Source of the DNA: Ulvibacter algarum
GTDB lineage: Bacteria; Bacteroidota; Bacteroidia; Flavobacteriales; Flavobacteriaceae
Direction: 5' to 3'
Assembly: GCA_947488905.1 (NCBI GenBank)
Contig: CANLBJ010000006.1
Span: 145,133 to 209,132, forward strand
DNA length: 64,000 nt
Numbering within the stretch: position 1 is the stretch's first letter; every line of letters starts with the position of its first letter. The position numbers and the translations under genes were made by a program. A model generated the notes under the pieces. It did not search any database. It had not been told where the DNA came from and worked only from the letters and a program-made list of their open reading frames with translations. Shown piece by piece: positions 55,103 to 64,000 of the stretch.

Positions 55103-58100
55103 TACTCTTTTATTAATTTTAATGAAATCTGTCTTTTTGATTTTTTCACCACATCAATCAAAACATCAACTTCCATATTTATCTTATAAATTTCTTTAAA
55201 ATTCCCTCTTTTCAGATAAGGTAGGTTTGAAATATGAATTAGACCTGTTACTCCTACTTCTAATTCAATAAACAAACCATAATCAACTATGTTTTCTATT
55301 TTCCCTTTTACAACTTCACCTTTTTTTAAATCAAAGTTGTCCCAGGGATGGGGTTGAGCTTGTTTTAAACCCAATGACACTTGTTTCTTCTTTAAATCAA
55401 ATTTCAGAATTTTAACTCTAACATCCTCATTTATTTTAACCACATCCAAAGGATGACTTATTTTAGTCCAACTTAAATCAGATATATGAATAAGTCCATC
55501 TAAATTACCCAAAGACACAAAAGCACCATAGTTTTCTACCCATTTAATCCTTCCATCTATAATACTTCCTTCTTGATTATTTTCTACAAATATTTCAAAA
55601 GGGGTTTTTAAATCAGTATAATCGGTTAATTCAACAAAATTTCCGATTTTGTCAATTTTACTTAAATCCACTAATCTTGAAAATAATCCTGTATAGTCAA
55701 ACAAAGTATCATAGTGACTTCTTGGGTCTGTCAGTGTTTCAGAATTACCAACAAGTATCAACTTCTTTTTAGCTCTTGAAAAAGCAACATTTAACCTTCT
55801 AGCGTCATCTAAAAATCCTACTTTCTTATTTCGTTGTTCTGGTGATGCAGCCCTAGTAAAACTAAACACAATTACATCAAACTCCATACCTTGGAAAGAG
55901 TCTAATGTGGATACTTCAATCAAATGAGAATTATCATTATGTTCTTTGAGGAACTTTTTAATATGCTTTACTTGCGATTTGTATGGTGCTACTACAGCAA
56001 AATCATTTATCGTAAGACCTGCTTCAAGAAGTTTCGGTATAACTAAATTACTAATACAGTAGGCTTCAGAGTCATTTTGAGCAGAAAACCCATCAAAACT
56101 TTCATAAGGGTTTTGTGCACTTGATGTATTTATGAAAACTACTTCTTTTTCAAAAGGACTTGGCAGTTTTAAAGTGTTGCCATAGGTATGCTCTCCCATT
56201 TTAACTTTACCTTCATAAAAAGAATCTGAAATAAATTCTCCTATGTGAGGGTGCATTCTATGTTGGTAATTTAGTAATTCCTTATTTTCAACTGGGAACT
56301 GTTTATTTTTAATTCTATTTACAAGAAATTCAAAAAACGAAGTTTTTAAGGCATGTTGGATATCATCTGTTAAGAAATTTTTTCCGTATTTAGACCGAGG
56401 AAAACTTGAAGCTTCTTTTTCATCTAGTAAGCTGCCATCAATATATGGTGGAAGTTGCATTTGATCTCCAACAAGAATCACCTTTTTCGCCATTGAAATA
56501 GCGGCTAAAGTTTCTGAAATATTTGCCTTTCCAGCTTCATCTATAATAACAGTATCAAATTTTATTTTATATTCATTTAATTCTCTATCAGTCCTTACAC
56601 CAATACATGTTGCAAATGCAACATCAATTGATTTATATAACAACGGCTTAATTAACACTTCCTTTTCGTAAGATAAATTATCTTTCCATTCGATCAATAC
56701 CGTTTTCAGATTTTCTAAATTTGAAAAAGAAGTTAACGACAGCATTTCTAAAAACTCATAATTCCTATTTAACAGTAATTCTTTGAAGCTTTCATTATAA
56801 TCTACGCTATTTTTCTTTATAATATTTTTAAGGTTCTCTCTTACATCCTTAAATTCATAGTTGTAATCTTGACACAGCAAAAAGTCAATTTGACTAATAT
56901 TTGTAATAAATAATTTTTCAAAATCATCTGAATAAAGTTCAATTAAACTATCTATTTGATACTGTCTCAATTCCTCCTTAATTCTTTGAGAATTTCCAAG
57001 CCTAACACAGGTTATATTTTTATTATTTGAAACTTTTTCTAGTACATTATCAACTGCAATATGAGTTTGGCTTGCAACGAGCACTTTTTCTCCTTTTTTC
57101 ACCAACTGTTCAACAACCTCTGCTATTACGGTAGTTTTTCCAGTACCTGGTGGGCCTTGAATTAAAAAAACGTTATTATTACCAACTGCCTTTTTCACAG
57201 CCTTTACTTGATTATTATTAGGCTGTTTTTTTTCAGTTTCTTCTAAAAGCTCATTAATGTAATCTAAATCAATTTCTGTAGGAGGTTTTATTTTTTCTGG
57301 TCTGACTAAAAGTGATTCAATATGATCTAACTTTAACTTTTTATCAAAAAAATCTCGAATCACCTCTCTTTGAACTTGATATTGGCGAAGTGAAGCTTTT
57401 GGTTCTATATAAAAACCTCCATCTAAAGCATCCAAAGATATTTTAGAGCTTTTAAGATGTAATTTCGTTTTATCATTTAAAATTTCAACTAATGCATCAC
57501 TAAAAAACACAAATTCTACATCCTTGTTTTCACGATGAGAAACTACTTTTGTTCTAATTGACACCATTTTATTTTCATCACCACTAACTCCCAATAAATC
57601 TTCTAAATCTGCCTCTATTTCAATAGCAACATTTGTTATTGTATTTGGAATCACTTTGTAATTATCGATAAATAATCTTAGATTTTCATTGCCTTTTCTT
57701 TGAGAATCCTCTTGGTACTCTAAAAATTTATCGAAAATGGTAATGGAGTGTCCCTCTTCCCTCAAAATTGCTCCTGATTCTATTTTTAATCTATTTAGAG
57801 TTTCATAGGCTAACATTTTACTTTGAATCTTTAAAAAAGCAGATTTTTGATTAGAATCTAGCGGCCTTGTACTATTAGGAGATAAAAATCTAATCGTACT
57901 ATTTAAAAGAAAAGTTCCTTTGTTTAAACTATTAGTTTTATCCAAAGAATGCCTTTTTTTTGTTCTTTCTAGAGATAAATTAAATATGATAAAATTATAT
58001 TCGTCATCTTCATAAAAAACACTTCCCGATATATATAATTTTTCATTAAACAAAACCCAATCATGTTTTATGACCCCCTCATTATTGTCTACTCTGGTAT

Positions 58101-59301
58101 TCGTTCTAACCCAATATTTTTGATGTTCTAAAAATTTTAGTGCATCATTTTCTGTTGCATTTTCGCCTAAATAAGGTAACAAAGCATTTCTAAAGTCATT
58201 TTCCCACGCCTTTGTATTGAAACCAAAACTAACATATAAAGTAGTCTCAATTGTAATAGCACTAGAAAACAACTTTTCATCATTCTCAAACCAACTTAAT
58301 ACATTTTCTCTATCATCCTTTTTGGCTACAGAATAATAAATAGATTTTTTAAAAGTATTTATTGATTGCAAGTCCGAATCCTGAGTTTGAAAATCTTCTT
58401 TTATTAAATCTTGAACATGATCAATCTCAATTATTTCTTCAATGCCAAATTTTAAAAATTGATTGACTTCATCCCGACCATTTAAAATAAGGTTTATTGA
58501 ATCTCCAATTTTAAAGGTTGCGCTATTATCAAATGAAATATTTACAACTCCGAATAAATTCAATTCAGTTTCAACAATTAACTTATTAACTAACAATTCT
58601 TGAACTACACCTTTTAGTTTTTCTCCAATTTTTAAACTTGTCCATTTCGATGATTCTGACGGACGGTTTAACAAGTGTTTTCTACTTACTATAACTTCCC
58701 TATGTAAATCTTTTTCTAAAACGACAACTCTTATTCTATCATCAAATTTTAGCGATGAAAATATTTTTTGTGATTCAGAGAAATTCCAAGATAAATTTTG
58801 AAGAGGAAGAATTGCTTTTTTATTTTTGAACAATTCAACTATCACAAGTGATGGATGTATTATTTCTTTGACCCTAACATTATACTCAGAACCCTTTACT
58901 ATCGTTGACTCAAGATTTTGATTATTTGCAGTTTTTTCTTTTATAAAATGCGTAAGAATTAACCCACAATTTTCTATTGAAATTTTTGTGGTCGGGCGCG
59001 ACTCAATTTCTATATCATTTTGTTTAAAAAATGTAATTGCTTCCTTTAAAGGAATATCCAACTCTTTTAAAACTTTATTTAGTCTGATGGTGCGAGTTTT
59101 GGTTTTTTCAACTATTTTTAAGTCGCTGGCACGATTAAAGGTTTGATCAGATCCGGCAATAACTTTTTTCGCAAATTTAAAATCTACTATATCACCAATA
59201 TTAAAATCTTTATATTCTTTAAATATATAAGAGATTCGTGTCTCACCTTCATATTTAATAAAGCCTAAATTGGAACTTATTTTAATTATTTCGCCTCGCA
59301 T
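55102..59301 (-). CDS. UPF1-like SF1 helicase flanked by cold-shock/S1 RNA-binding domains
   Basis: A 1399-residue protein. The N-terminus has a cold-shock-like OB fold (GEIIKISSNLGFIKYEGE at 3-20), then an IF2-N-like helical segment (RLNKVLKELDIPLKEAITF near 73-91) and two or three S1-like OB segments to about 300. The helicase core has Walker A GPPGTGKT near 712, motif II DEAGKA near 916, GDQMQLPP near 944, SLDSFQG and the RRLNVAFSRA motif VI. Two clear S1 domains close the protein (about 1245-1315 and 1322-1396). It is likely an RNA or RNA-DNA helicase. Confidence 0.85.
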   Translation of the reverse strand: MRGEIIKISSNLGFIKYEGETRISYIFKEYKDFNIGDIVDFKFAKKVIAGSDQTFNRASDLKIVEKTKTRTIRLNKVLKELDIPLKEAITFFKQNDIEIESRPTTKISIENCGLILTHFIKEKTANNQNLESTIVKGSEYNVRVKEIIHPSLVIVELFKNKKAILPLQNLSWNFSESQKIFSSLKFDDRIRVVVLEKDLHREVIVSRKHLLNRPSESSKWTSLKIGEKLKGVVQELLVNKLIVETELNLFGVVNISFDNSATFKIGDSINLILNGRDEVNQFLKFGIEEIIEIDHVQDLIKEDFQTQDSDLQSINTFKKSIYYSVAKKDDRENVLSWFENDEKLFSSAITIETTLYVSFGFNTKAWENDFRNALLPYLGENATENDALKFLEHQKYWVRTNTRVDNNEGVIKHDWVLFNEKLYISGSVFYEDDEYNFIIFNLSLERTKKRHSLDKTNSLNKGTFLLNSTIRFLSPNSTRPLDSNQKSAFLKIQSKMLAYETLNRLKIESGAILREEGHSITIFDKFLEYQEDSQRKGNENLRLFIDNYKVIPNTITNVAIEIEADLEDLLGVSGDENKMVSIRTKVVSHRENKDVEFVFFSDALVEILNDKTKLHLKSSKISLDALDGGFYIEPKASLRQYQVQREVIRDFFDKKLKLDHIESLLVRPEKIKPPTEIDLDYINELLEETEKKQPNNNQVKAVKKAVGNNNVFLIQGPPGTGKTTVIAEVVEQLVKKGEKVLVASQTHIAVDNVLEKVSNNKNITCVRLGNSQRIKEELRQYQIDSLIELYSDDFEKLFITNISQIDFLLCQDYNYEFKDVRENLKNIIKKNSVDYNESFKELLLNRNYEFLEMLSLTSFSNLENLKTVLIEWKDNLSYEKEVLIKPLLYKSIDVAFATCIGVRTDRELNEYKIKFDTVIIDEAGKANISETLAAISMAKKVILVGDQMQLPPYIDGSLLDEKEASSFPRSKYGKNFLTDDIQHALKTSFFEFLVNRIKNKQFPVENKELLNYQHRMHPHIGEFISDSFYEGKVKMGEHTYGNTLKLPSPFEKEVVFINTSSAQNPYESFDGFSAQNDSEAYCISNLVIPKLLEAGLTINDFAVVAPYKSQVKHIKKFLKEHNDNSHLIEVSTLDSFQGMEFDVIVFSFTRAASPEQRNKKVGFLDDARRLNVAFSRAKKKLILVGNSETLTDPRSHYDTLFDYTGLFSRLVDLSKIDKIGNFVELTDYTDLKTPFEIFVENNQEGSIIDGRIKWVENYGAFVSLGNLDGLIHISDLSWTKISHPLDVVKINEDVRVKILKFDLKKKQVSLGLKQAQPHPWDNFDLKKGEVVKGKIENIVDYGLFIELEVGVTGLIHISNLPYLKRGNFKEIYKINMEVDVLIDVVKKSKRQISLKLIKE

Positions 59302-59378
59302 GTCTACTTAAAAAAATTAATATTTTAATTATAATACAATAGTAGCACCTTAATATGCACTACACCTGCACACAAACC

Positions 59379-61388
59379 TTACAACCTCAAAAAAGTCACC
59401 TCACAAGACTTACACTTTCTTTTTGTCTGGTCTAGATCTGCTACACTAAATCGCTCTTCAATCTTTTCAAATATATCCAAGCCTCTTCCTAGTGTTATTT
59501 TCCAGCCATTGTCTGCCGCAATAAAGCGATCATGGTGCTTCTCAAAACGAATAGTCAAGTTAATCCCAATACTTTGCACATTTTGAGCCAATTCTTCTAA
59601 AGATGATCTTGAATCTTCTAAATATTCCTCATCATTCCAGGTCACCACTTCAAGATTAATTTGATCTTCAGGGTCTTTGTTATTACCTAACATAATGCAA
59701 AATTCTAATAAGTTTTTGAATTGATAATACATTCTTAAATATGGATCCTGAATCGTAATATTTTGGGCACCCTTTAAGTAATTAGCAAATAATTTTTTAT
59801 AAGAAATTCCTGTTTGATTGTCTGATAAAATTACTTGATGCGGCTTTAAATCTAATTTAGGAGTGTCTATTCGCATTAGAACATTTTCTTCCTCGTCAAT
59901 CTCTTCTTTAACTTCTACAGCTGCTTTATAGTTTAAATTCTCCAATGTTTCTGGGTATACCTCTACTCCATTAGATAAGATAGTATACTTAAAATCTACT
60001 GGCTCACTTTTAAAGGTCTCATCAATTATGTACAACTGATCTTTTACACGTTTACGCCCTTCAATACTAAAATTTAATAGCTCTAAAACTTCTTTTTCTG
60101 AAACTTCTTGATGCGGATATATCAACTTAACAAGTCCAGAAAAAGATTTTCTTATCGCTGTTTTATCTCTTGTGGTTAACGATCCGTCAAGTTTGACGTA
60201 TTGGTCTATTATCGAAGAAAAATCATACTTACGCATTTCTCTTAATAGCTCTGCTAAGTAATCAACTATAAAACCATACTCTGATGAAAAAACAGCCGTT
60301 TTTAAAATACGTACTTCCCAACCAGGAATATACATATGCATTCTATCTAAAAAAGCACCTTTTAAATACCCCTCTGGGATTGACTCAAATAGGTGTGAGT
60401 TTTTCAACATATAAGGAACGTTATGCTTCGTATTACCAACAAATGCCATAGAAGCTGTTGCTTGATAGGTTTCTTTCCCTCTATTGAAACTTTGGTTGGC
60501 CATGTAGTTTTGCATGATCTTAACCAAATCTCCATCCGTACGCTTTCCACCTTTTTCTTGCTCAAACTCATCTAAAGCAACTACATCCCAATAGCCCACT
60601 AAACCTATTTTATTTCCAGTATTATTTACAAATAATCTGGCTTTAGATACATCACCTCCAGATACTAAAACACCATGTGGTGATAACTCAGAAAATATGT
60701 GAGACTTCCCTGTTCCTTTTGGTCCTAATTCTATAAAATTATAATTGTTTTCTGTATGTGGAATTAAACGTGATAACTGGATAAACTTATCTCGCTTATT
60801 AAAGTATTCTGGATTTAAACCAATACTATGCATCAATAAATCTAGCCACTCGTCTGTTGTAAACTCTTTTCTTAAATCTACGTATTCTTTTAAATTAACA
60901 TTAGAAACTTGAATAGGTTTAAGATCTACAATTATCCATCGCATTGTGATATCGTCTGCATGAGAATATCCAATATTCAAAATACACCAAACACCTCCAC
61001 CACTTAATAGTTTTTGGTTATCCATTACCATTTTATCTGCAATAGGAACCCCCTTTAATCCTAGACTGGCAAATTCTGCTTCATATATGTTTGCTCTATC
61101 ATTAAGCGATACACTTATCTTATCAATAATTTTATAACTACCGCTATCTCTTATTTTCGCTTTTACCACTTCTGCATCAGAGCGATGTACGTAATTATCT
61201 CTAATTACATTTTTAACCTTTTCTATTCCTGCTTTTATTACCTCATCATCATCAATAGCACAATATTGACCCAACAAATATTCTAACACATAAACTGGTA
61301 CAGGATTACTCCCTTTTACAAGTGCCGTTAAATCCTTACGAACTACTTTACCTTCAAAATGCTGTATTATTTTTTCTTTTAAGCTCAT
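59379..61388 (-). CDS. brxL: BREX protein BrxL-like, with MIT_C end instead of Lon protease
   Basis: A 669-residue AAA+ protein. The BrxL N-terminal domain is plain (FEGKVVRKDLTALVKGSNPV, VYVLEYLLGQYC), followed by Walker A GPKGTGKSHIF near 222 and Walker B VVALDEFEQ near 263. The expected Lon Ser-Lys protease domain is not seen. The last 170 residues instead match the MIT_C pattern (DPYLRMYYQFKNLLEF near 545, then HDRFI and GWKITLGRGLDIFEK near 625), ending with a C-x2-C. It is 2 bp after pglZ. Confidence 0.85.
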   Translation of the reverse strand: MSLKEKIIQHFEGKVVRKDLTALVKGSNPVPVYVLEYLLGQYCAIDDDEVIKAGIEKVKNVIRDNYVHRSDAEVVKAKIRDSGSYKIIDKISVSLNDRANIYEAEFASLGLKGVPIADKMVMDNQKLLSGGGVWCILNIGYSHADDITMRWIIVDLKPIQVSNVNLKEYVDLRKEFTTDEWLDLLMHSIGLNPEYFNKRDKFIQLSRLIPHTENNYNFIELGPKGTGKSHIFSELSPHGVLVSGGDVSKARLFVNNTGNKIGLVGYWDVVALDEFEQEKGGKRTDGDLVKIMQNYMANQSFNRGKETYQATASMAFVGNTKHNVPYMLKNSHLFESIPEGYLKGAFLDRMHMYIPGWEVRILKTAVFSSEYGFIVDYLAELLREMRKYDFSSIIDQYVKLDGSLTTRDKTAIRKSFSGLVKLIYPHQEVSEKEVLELLNFSIEGRKRVKDQLYIIDETFKSEPVDFKYTILSNGVEVYPETLENLNYKAAVEVKEEIDEEENVLMRIDTPKLDLKPHQVILSDNQTGISYKKLFANYLKGAQNITIQDPYLRMYYQFKNLLEFCIMLGNNKDPEDQINLEVVTWNDEEYLEDSRSSLEELAQNVQSIGINLTIRFEKHHDRFIAADNGWKITLGRGLDIFEKIEERFSVADLDQTKRKCKSCEVTFLRL

Positions 61389-61390
61389 CG

Positions 61391-63919
61391 TTAAAAATCT
61401 TGTCCTAATAAGGTGTTATTAATTACTAATTCTTCAATTATTGGGTTTAAGTTATCATCTGTATCAAACACTTTTAATTTGAGAATACTCTCGTTTGAAG
61501 ACTCTGCCATTACAATCAATTCTATATTTGTTAATCGATCACTAGGAGCCTCAGAAGTGCTGTTTAAGACTACTTCTGCTATATTGCTCACAAGTTTACT
61601 CTCTTTGTACAAAGCAACCGTAATCGTTCTCTCTTTCTCTAAGCGCGAAACCTCATTTTCTTGTAAAATATTAAATTTTAAAATATTAGAGGCTACTCTA
61701 AGTTTTCCTTTATTTAAGATGGTAGGATTCACCTTTTTAGCCACTTCTATTCGCTTTCTTGAACTTATAATTAAGGGCACAACCAATTCTTGCAAACTTG
61801 CTCCACCGTGCACAAATTGATGCCCTACTCCAGATTTACGGTATCTATTTACTGAAAAAGGGATGTTTACAAATAGTGCTTCATTAAATGCAGTTGTTTC
61901 CTTTAAAGGAATACTATAACCTAACTCATTGTTATGGGCTTCTTTTGTTATAAAGAAGCGATTGTGAGAAATCAAAGTGTCGCTAGGTAACTTTTCTAAC
62001 TCTTTATCTTCTATTTTTTTATCATTGTATAAAAATCCGTGATCTGCAGTTATTAAAACATTAGTTACACCATAAGAACCATGCAGCAGTTTGATAAATC
62101 TAGCTAATTCTGCAATTGCGGTTCTTACTGCATCAAAAGATTTACGTTCTGAAGATCTTTTATCTCCTATGGCATCTATAACATCGTGATATACATACAC
62201 TAGATCTTTCCTGAATAGGACTCTATTTATAGCTTCTTTTTCATTTTTAATCGCCTCAAATTGCACAACCTCTGCATCTGGCTTATAATTTTGCAACAAT
62301 TGTTTTCTATAGGTACTCGCCGTAGAAATCCCATCACTTAAAATATCACCATTATTAAATTCTTTTTCTCCCGGTAATAATTGTGCCATTCCTACATTTG
62401 TTTTTGAAGGAATAGAGGCCAACATATGCCTCATTTCGGCAGTATTCTTGGTATCTCCGTGCATTTTAGATAGTAGTTCTGCTCCTACTTCATAACGTAA
62501 AGCATCAGAGATAATAACTACTAGTTTTTGACTTACGGCTTCAACTTCTGTTTTATAAAAGTCGTATTGTTTTGGTGTATTAATATTTCCGTAGTTAAAA
62601 TCTATGTTAGACACACATTGCAGCCATTGTCTGTTTAACTTATCTAAATGGGTATTGTAGGTATCGTTTAAATGATTTTTTAAGGTCTCTAAATCTATAG
62701 TGTTAGGAACCTCAACGCGATCCATTTCATCTATATATAAAATAGCGCGCCTGTAATTGGTATCTATTTTATAATCTTGATTAGTGTAACTAGCAATATA
62801 ATCTTCTGGTGTGTTTAGACTGTAGGTGACAATATGATCTATTGCCAAGGTTGTTTTTAATACTTGTCTTAAAAAACGAACCGTATCTCTAGTAGCACCT
62901 TGTATTTCTTGCTGTAAATCTAGTTTTTCTAATACTTTTAAGCTTGCCTCATCATTAGCTAAAATTTTAGTTTGTAATGTTGCTACTATTGCCCACGTTA
63001 AGTTGTCTGGGTAATAGCCGTAGTTTTCTTCTACACCATAGGTTGCAACCAATTGCTCTCCCTTTATATCTTGTTGTATAGATTGCAATAACTCTTGAAA
63101 ACCATTTGCTACCAGCCCATTATTTTCTACCACTTGCCAAAATTGATTAATGGCGGTTAATTGGCTGGTGTCTGAAATTTTTAAACTAGTATAAGCGTCC
63201 TTTTTATTTAAACGGCTATGCTGCATTGTGTAGTTATATAACAGGCTTCTTGAAGCTTGTAAGAACTCGTTTGCAGTTATATTTTTTAAGGTGTACCCAA
63301 TGTGTTGTTTTACCTTATCTATAACAATATCTTGTATATGCGTACTTTTAATTTTTTGTTGCACTCGCTTAAAAGCCGCCTCGTTTGTTTCTTGCGCTAA
63401 AATGCATAATTTGGCAATAATGACTACCCAATTCTCAACATTTTTAAATTTTAAAAATGCTGATAACAATCCTTGCTGTAATTCCTTTTCTTGAAAATCA
63501 CCTGAGATTAATATGGGTTTTACCACGTCTTTTACACTCGCGTATTTTAATTCGCTCATGTATTTAGAGATCCTAATTTTTTGGTAGCGTTTTAAACCAA
63601 ACTCTTCCATAAAAGCACCTACATTGTCTAACTGCAATTCTTTATTTGCTAATAACAATCCCATTAAAGGAAAGTTATGATACAATTCTTGCGTATTAGG
63701 TTGTGGTCTATTTAAATACAACAATATTTTTTGCTTTTGCAACTCGTGTGTAAGTTGGTATTTTAATACAAAGGGATTGTTGTCCCAGTAGACCACCTTA
63801 AAATCTAGTGTGTCTATGTTTTGCACCTCCTCTAAAAACTCTTGCGCTTCATCAAAAAGAAACAAGATTTTTAGATCTGGAAAATTAGCAAAGTATTGTT
63901 TGGTTTTTTCTAGTATCAT
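61391..63919 (-). CDS. pglZ: BREX alkaline-phosphatase-like protein PglZ
   Basis: An 842-residue BREX type 1 PglZ. The phosphatase core is visible: VIISDALRYEVGAELL near 481 (metal Asp) and VLITADHGFLYND near 628, followed by SHNRFFITK and the GGASLQELVVP ending segment near 710. The long N-terminus (about 1-420) is the usual PglZ helical region. It lies 3 bp after pglX and 2 bp before brxL. PglZ is essential for BREX defence in characterised systems, but its substrate is not known. Confidence 0.93.
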   Translation of the reverse strand: MILEKTKQYFANFPDLKILFLFDEAQEFLEEVQNIDTLDFKVVYWDNNPFVLKYQLTHELQKQKILLYLNRPQPNTQELYHNFPLMGLLLANKELQLDNVGAFMEEFGLKRYQKIRISKYMSELKYASVKDVVKPILISGDFQEKELQQGLLSAFLKFKNVENWVVIIAKLCILAQETNEAAFKRVQQKIKSTHIQDIVIDKVKQHIGYTLKNITANEFLQASRSLLYNYTMQHSRLNKKDAYTSLKISDTSQLTAINQFWQVVENNGLVANGFQELLQSIQQDIKGEQLVATYGVEENYGYYPDNLTWAIVATLQTKILANDEASLKVLEKLDLQQEIQGATRDTVRFLRQVLKTTLAIDHIVTYSLNTPEDYIASYTNQDYKIDTNYRRAILYIDEMDRVEVPNTIDLETLKNHLNDTYNTHLDKLNRQWLQCVSNIDFNYGNINTPKQYDFYKTEVEAVSQKLVVIISDALRYEVGAELLSKMHGDTKNTAEMRHMLASIPSKTNVGMAQLLPGEKEFNNGDILSDGISTASTYRKQLLQNYKPDAEVVQFEAIKNEKEAINRVLFRKDLVYVYHDVIDAIGDKRSSERKSFDAVRTAIAELARFIKLLHGSYGVTNVLITADHGFLYNDKKIEDKELEKLPSDTLISHNRFFITKEAHNNELGYSIPLKETTAFNEALFVNIPFSVNRYRKSGVGHQFVHGGASLQELVVPLIISSRKRIEVAKKVNPTILNKGKLRVASNILKFNILQENEVSRLEKERTITVALYKESKLVSNIAEVVLNSTSEAPSDRLTNIELIVMAESSNESILKLKVFDTDDNLNPIIEELVINNTLLGQDF

Positions 63920-63922
63920 ATG

Positions 63923-64000
63923 TTACTTAATCTTTGCTAATACACTTTCAAACTTCTTATAATTCACAGTCACTCCATCGTCTAGGTCAAAAGTGATTTG
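63923..64000 (-). CDS. pglX: BREX adenine methyltransferase PglX, C-terminal end only
   Basis: The last 25 codons read leftward from the window edge and end QITFDLDDGVTVNYKKFES then VLAKIK and a stop. The LDDGVxVNYxKF ending is characteristic of PglX/BrxX C-termini, and the position just before pglZ fits. The rest of the gene (methyltransferase domain) lies outside. The call rests on this short stretch plus the operon context. Confidence 0.75.
   Translation of the reverse strand, partial: QITFDLDDGVTVNYKKFESVLAKIK

Noticed and set aside
61413..61820. 135-codon plus-strand frame opposite pglZ
   Set aside because: Antisense shadow of the conserved PglZ C-terminus; no domain signal.
1..64000. 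Diversity-generating retroelement, retron or transposase
   Set aside because: No reverse transcriptase or IS-type transposase was seen; the only recombinase is the tyrosine integrase.

Overview
The window is chromosomal DNA of a low-GC Bacteroidota bacterium, most likely a marine member of the Flavobacteriaceae. Reasons: the -7 promoter element TAnnTTTG recurs, Shine-Dalgarno sites are nearly absent, and the gene families are typical of the group (DUF6134, MgtC-DUF4010, UpxY antiterminator, flavobacterial integrase). No rRNA, tRNA or CRISPR array was found.

Region 1 (1-13.6 kb) is a stress and energy cluster: a cation P-type ATPase, a DUF6134 protein, cardiolipin synthase, a patatin, a sigma factor, an MgtC-like protein, an e(P4)-type phosphatase, ackA-pta, an ArsC-fold protein and a membrane metallophosphoesterase. 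Four TGAY-N4-RTCA palindromes lie upstream of all six transcription units. Each sits 34-35 bp from a -7 element, in one or both directions, which is the geometry of a class II Crp/Fnr activator. The six units look like one regulon.

Region 2 (13.7-31.8 kb) is a minus-strand exopolysaccharide or capsule operon read from upxY through gmd, fcl, wzx, glycosyltransferases, wzy, an acetyltransferase, a WecG-type and a WecA-type transferase, to wza and the tyrosine kinase wzc. A strong intrinsic terminator lies between upxY and gmd, as expected for a UpxY-controlled read-through point. A 53-residue stub of a second flippase upstream of wzx records a past gene replacement.

Region 3 (32.3-38.7 kb) is ordinary: an AraC regulator, two proteins of unknown function, a tiny proline-tailed lipoprotein, a TPR histidine kinase with its response regulator, and a secreted endonuclease/exonuclease/phosphatase lipoprotein.

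Region 4 (38.7-64 kb) is a defence island. It opens with a type II CBASS operon (CD-NTase, Cap2 E2-E1, Cap3 JAMM peptidase) whose only candidate effector is a DUF6602 PD-(D/E)XK-like protein. A tyrosine integrase follows, then a compact structured RNA and five orphan cargo genes. From 64 kb leftward runs a BREX operon (pglX end, pglZ, brxL). It continues into a co-directional module: an S1/cold-shock-domain UPF1-like helicase, a winged-helix protein, a PLD nuclease, a small CARF protein and a Card1/Can2-like CARF nuclease. A RecD-like helicase and a TPR-OB protein follow. A CARF pair with no Cas10 or CRISPR array, joined to BREX and RNA-binding helicases, is the strongest candidate for an undescribed system here. 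BrxL also appears to carry an MIT_C domain in place of the Lon protease domain.
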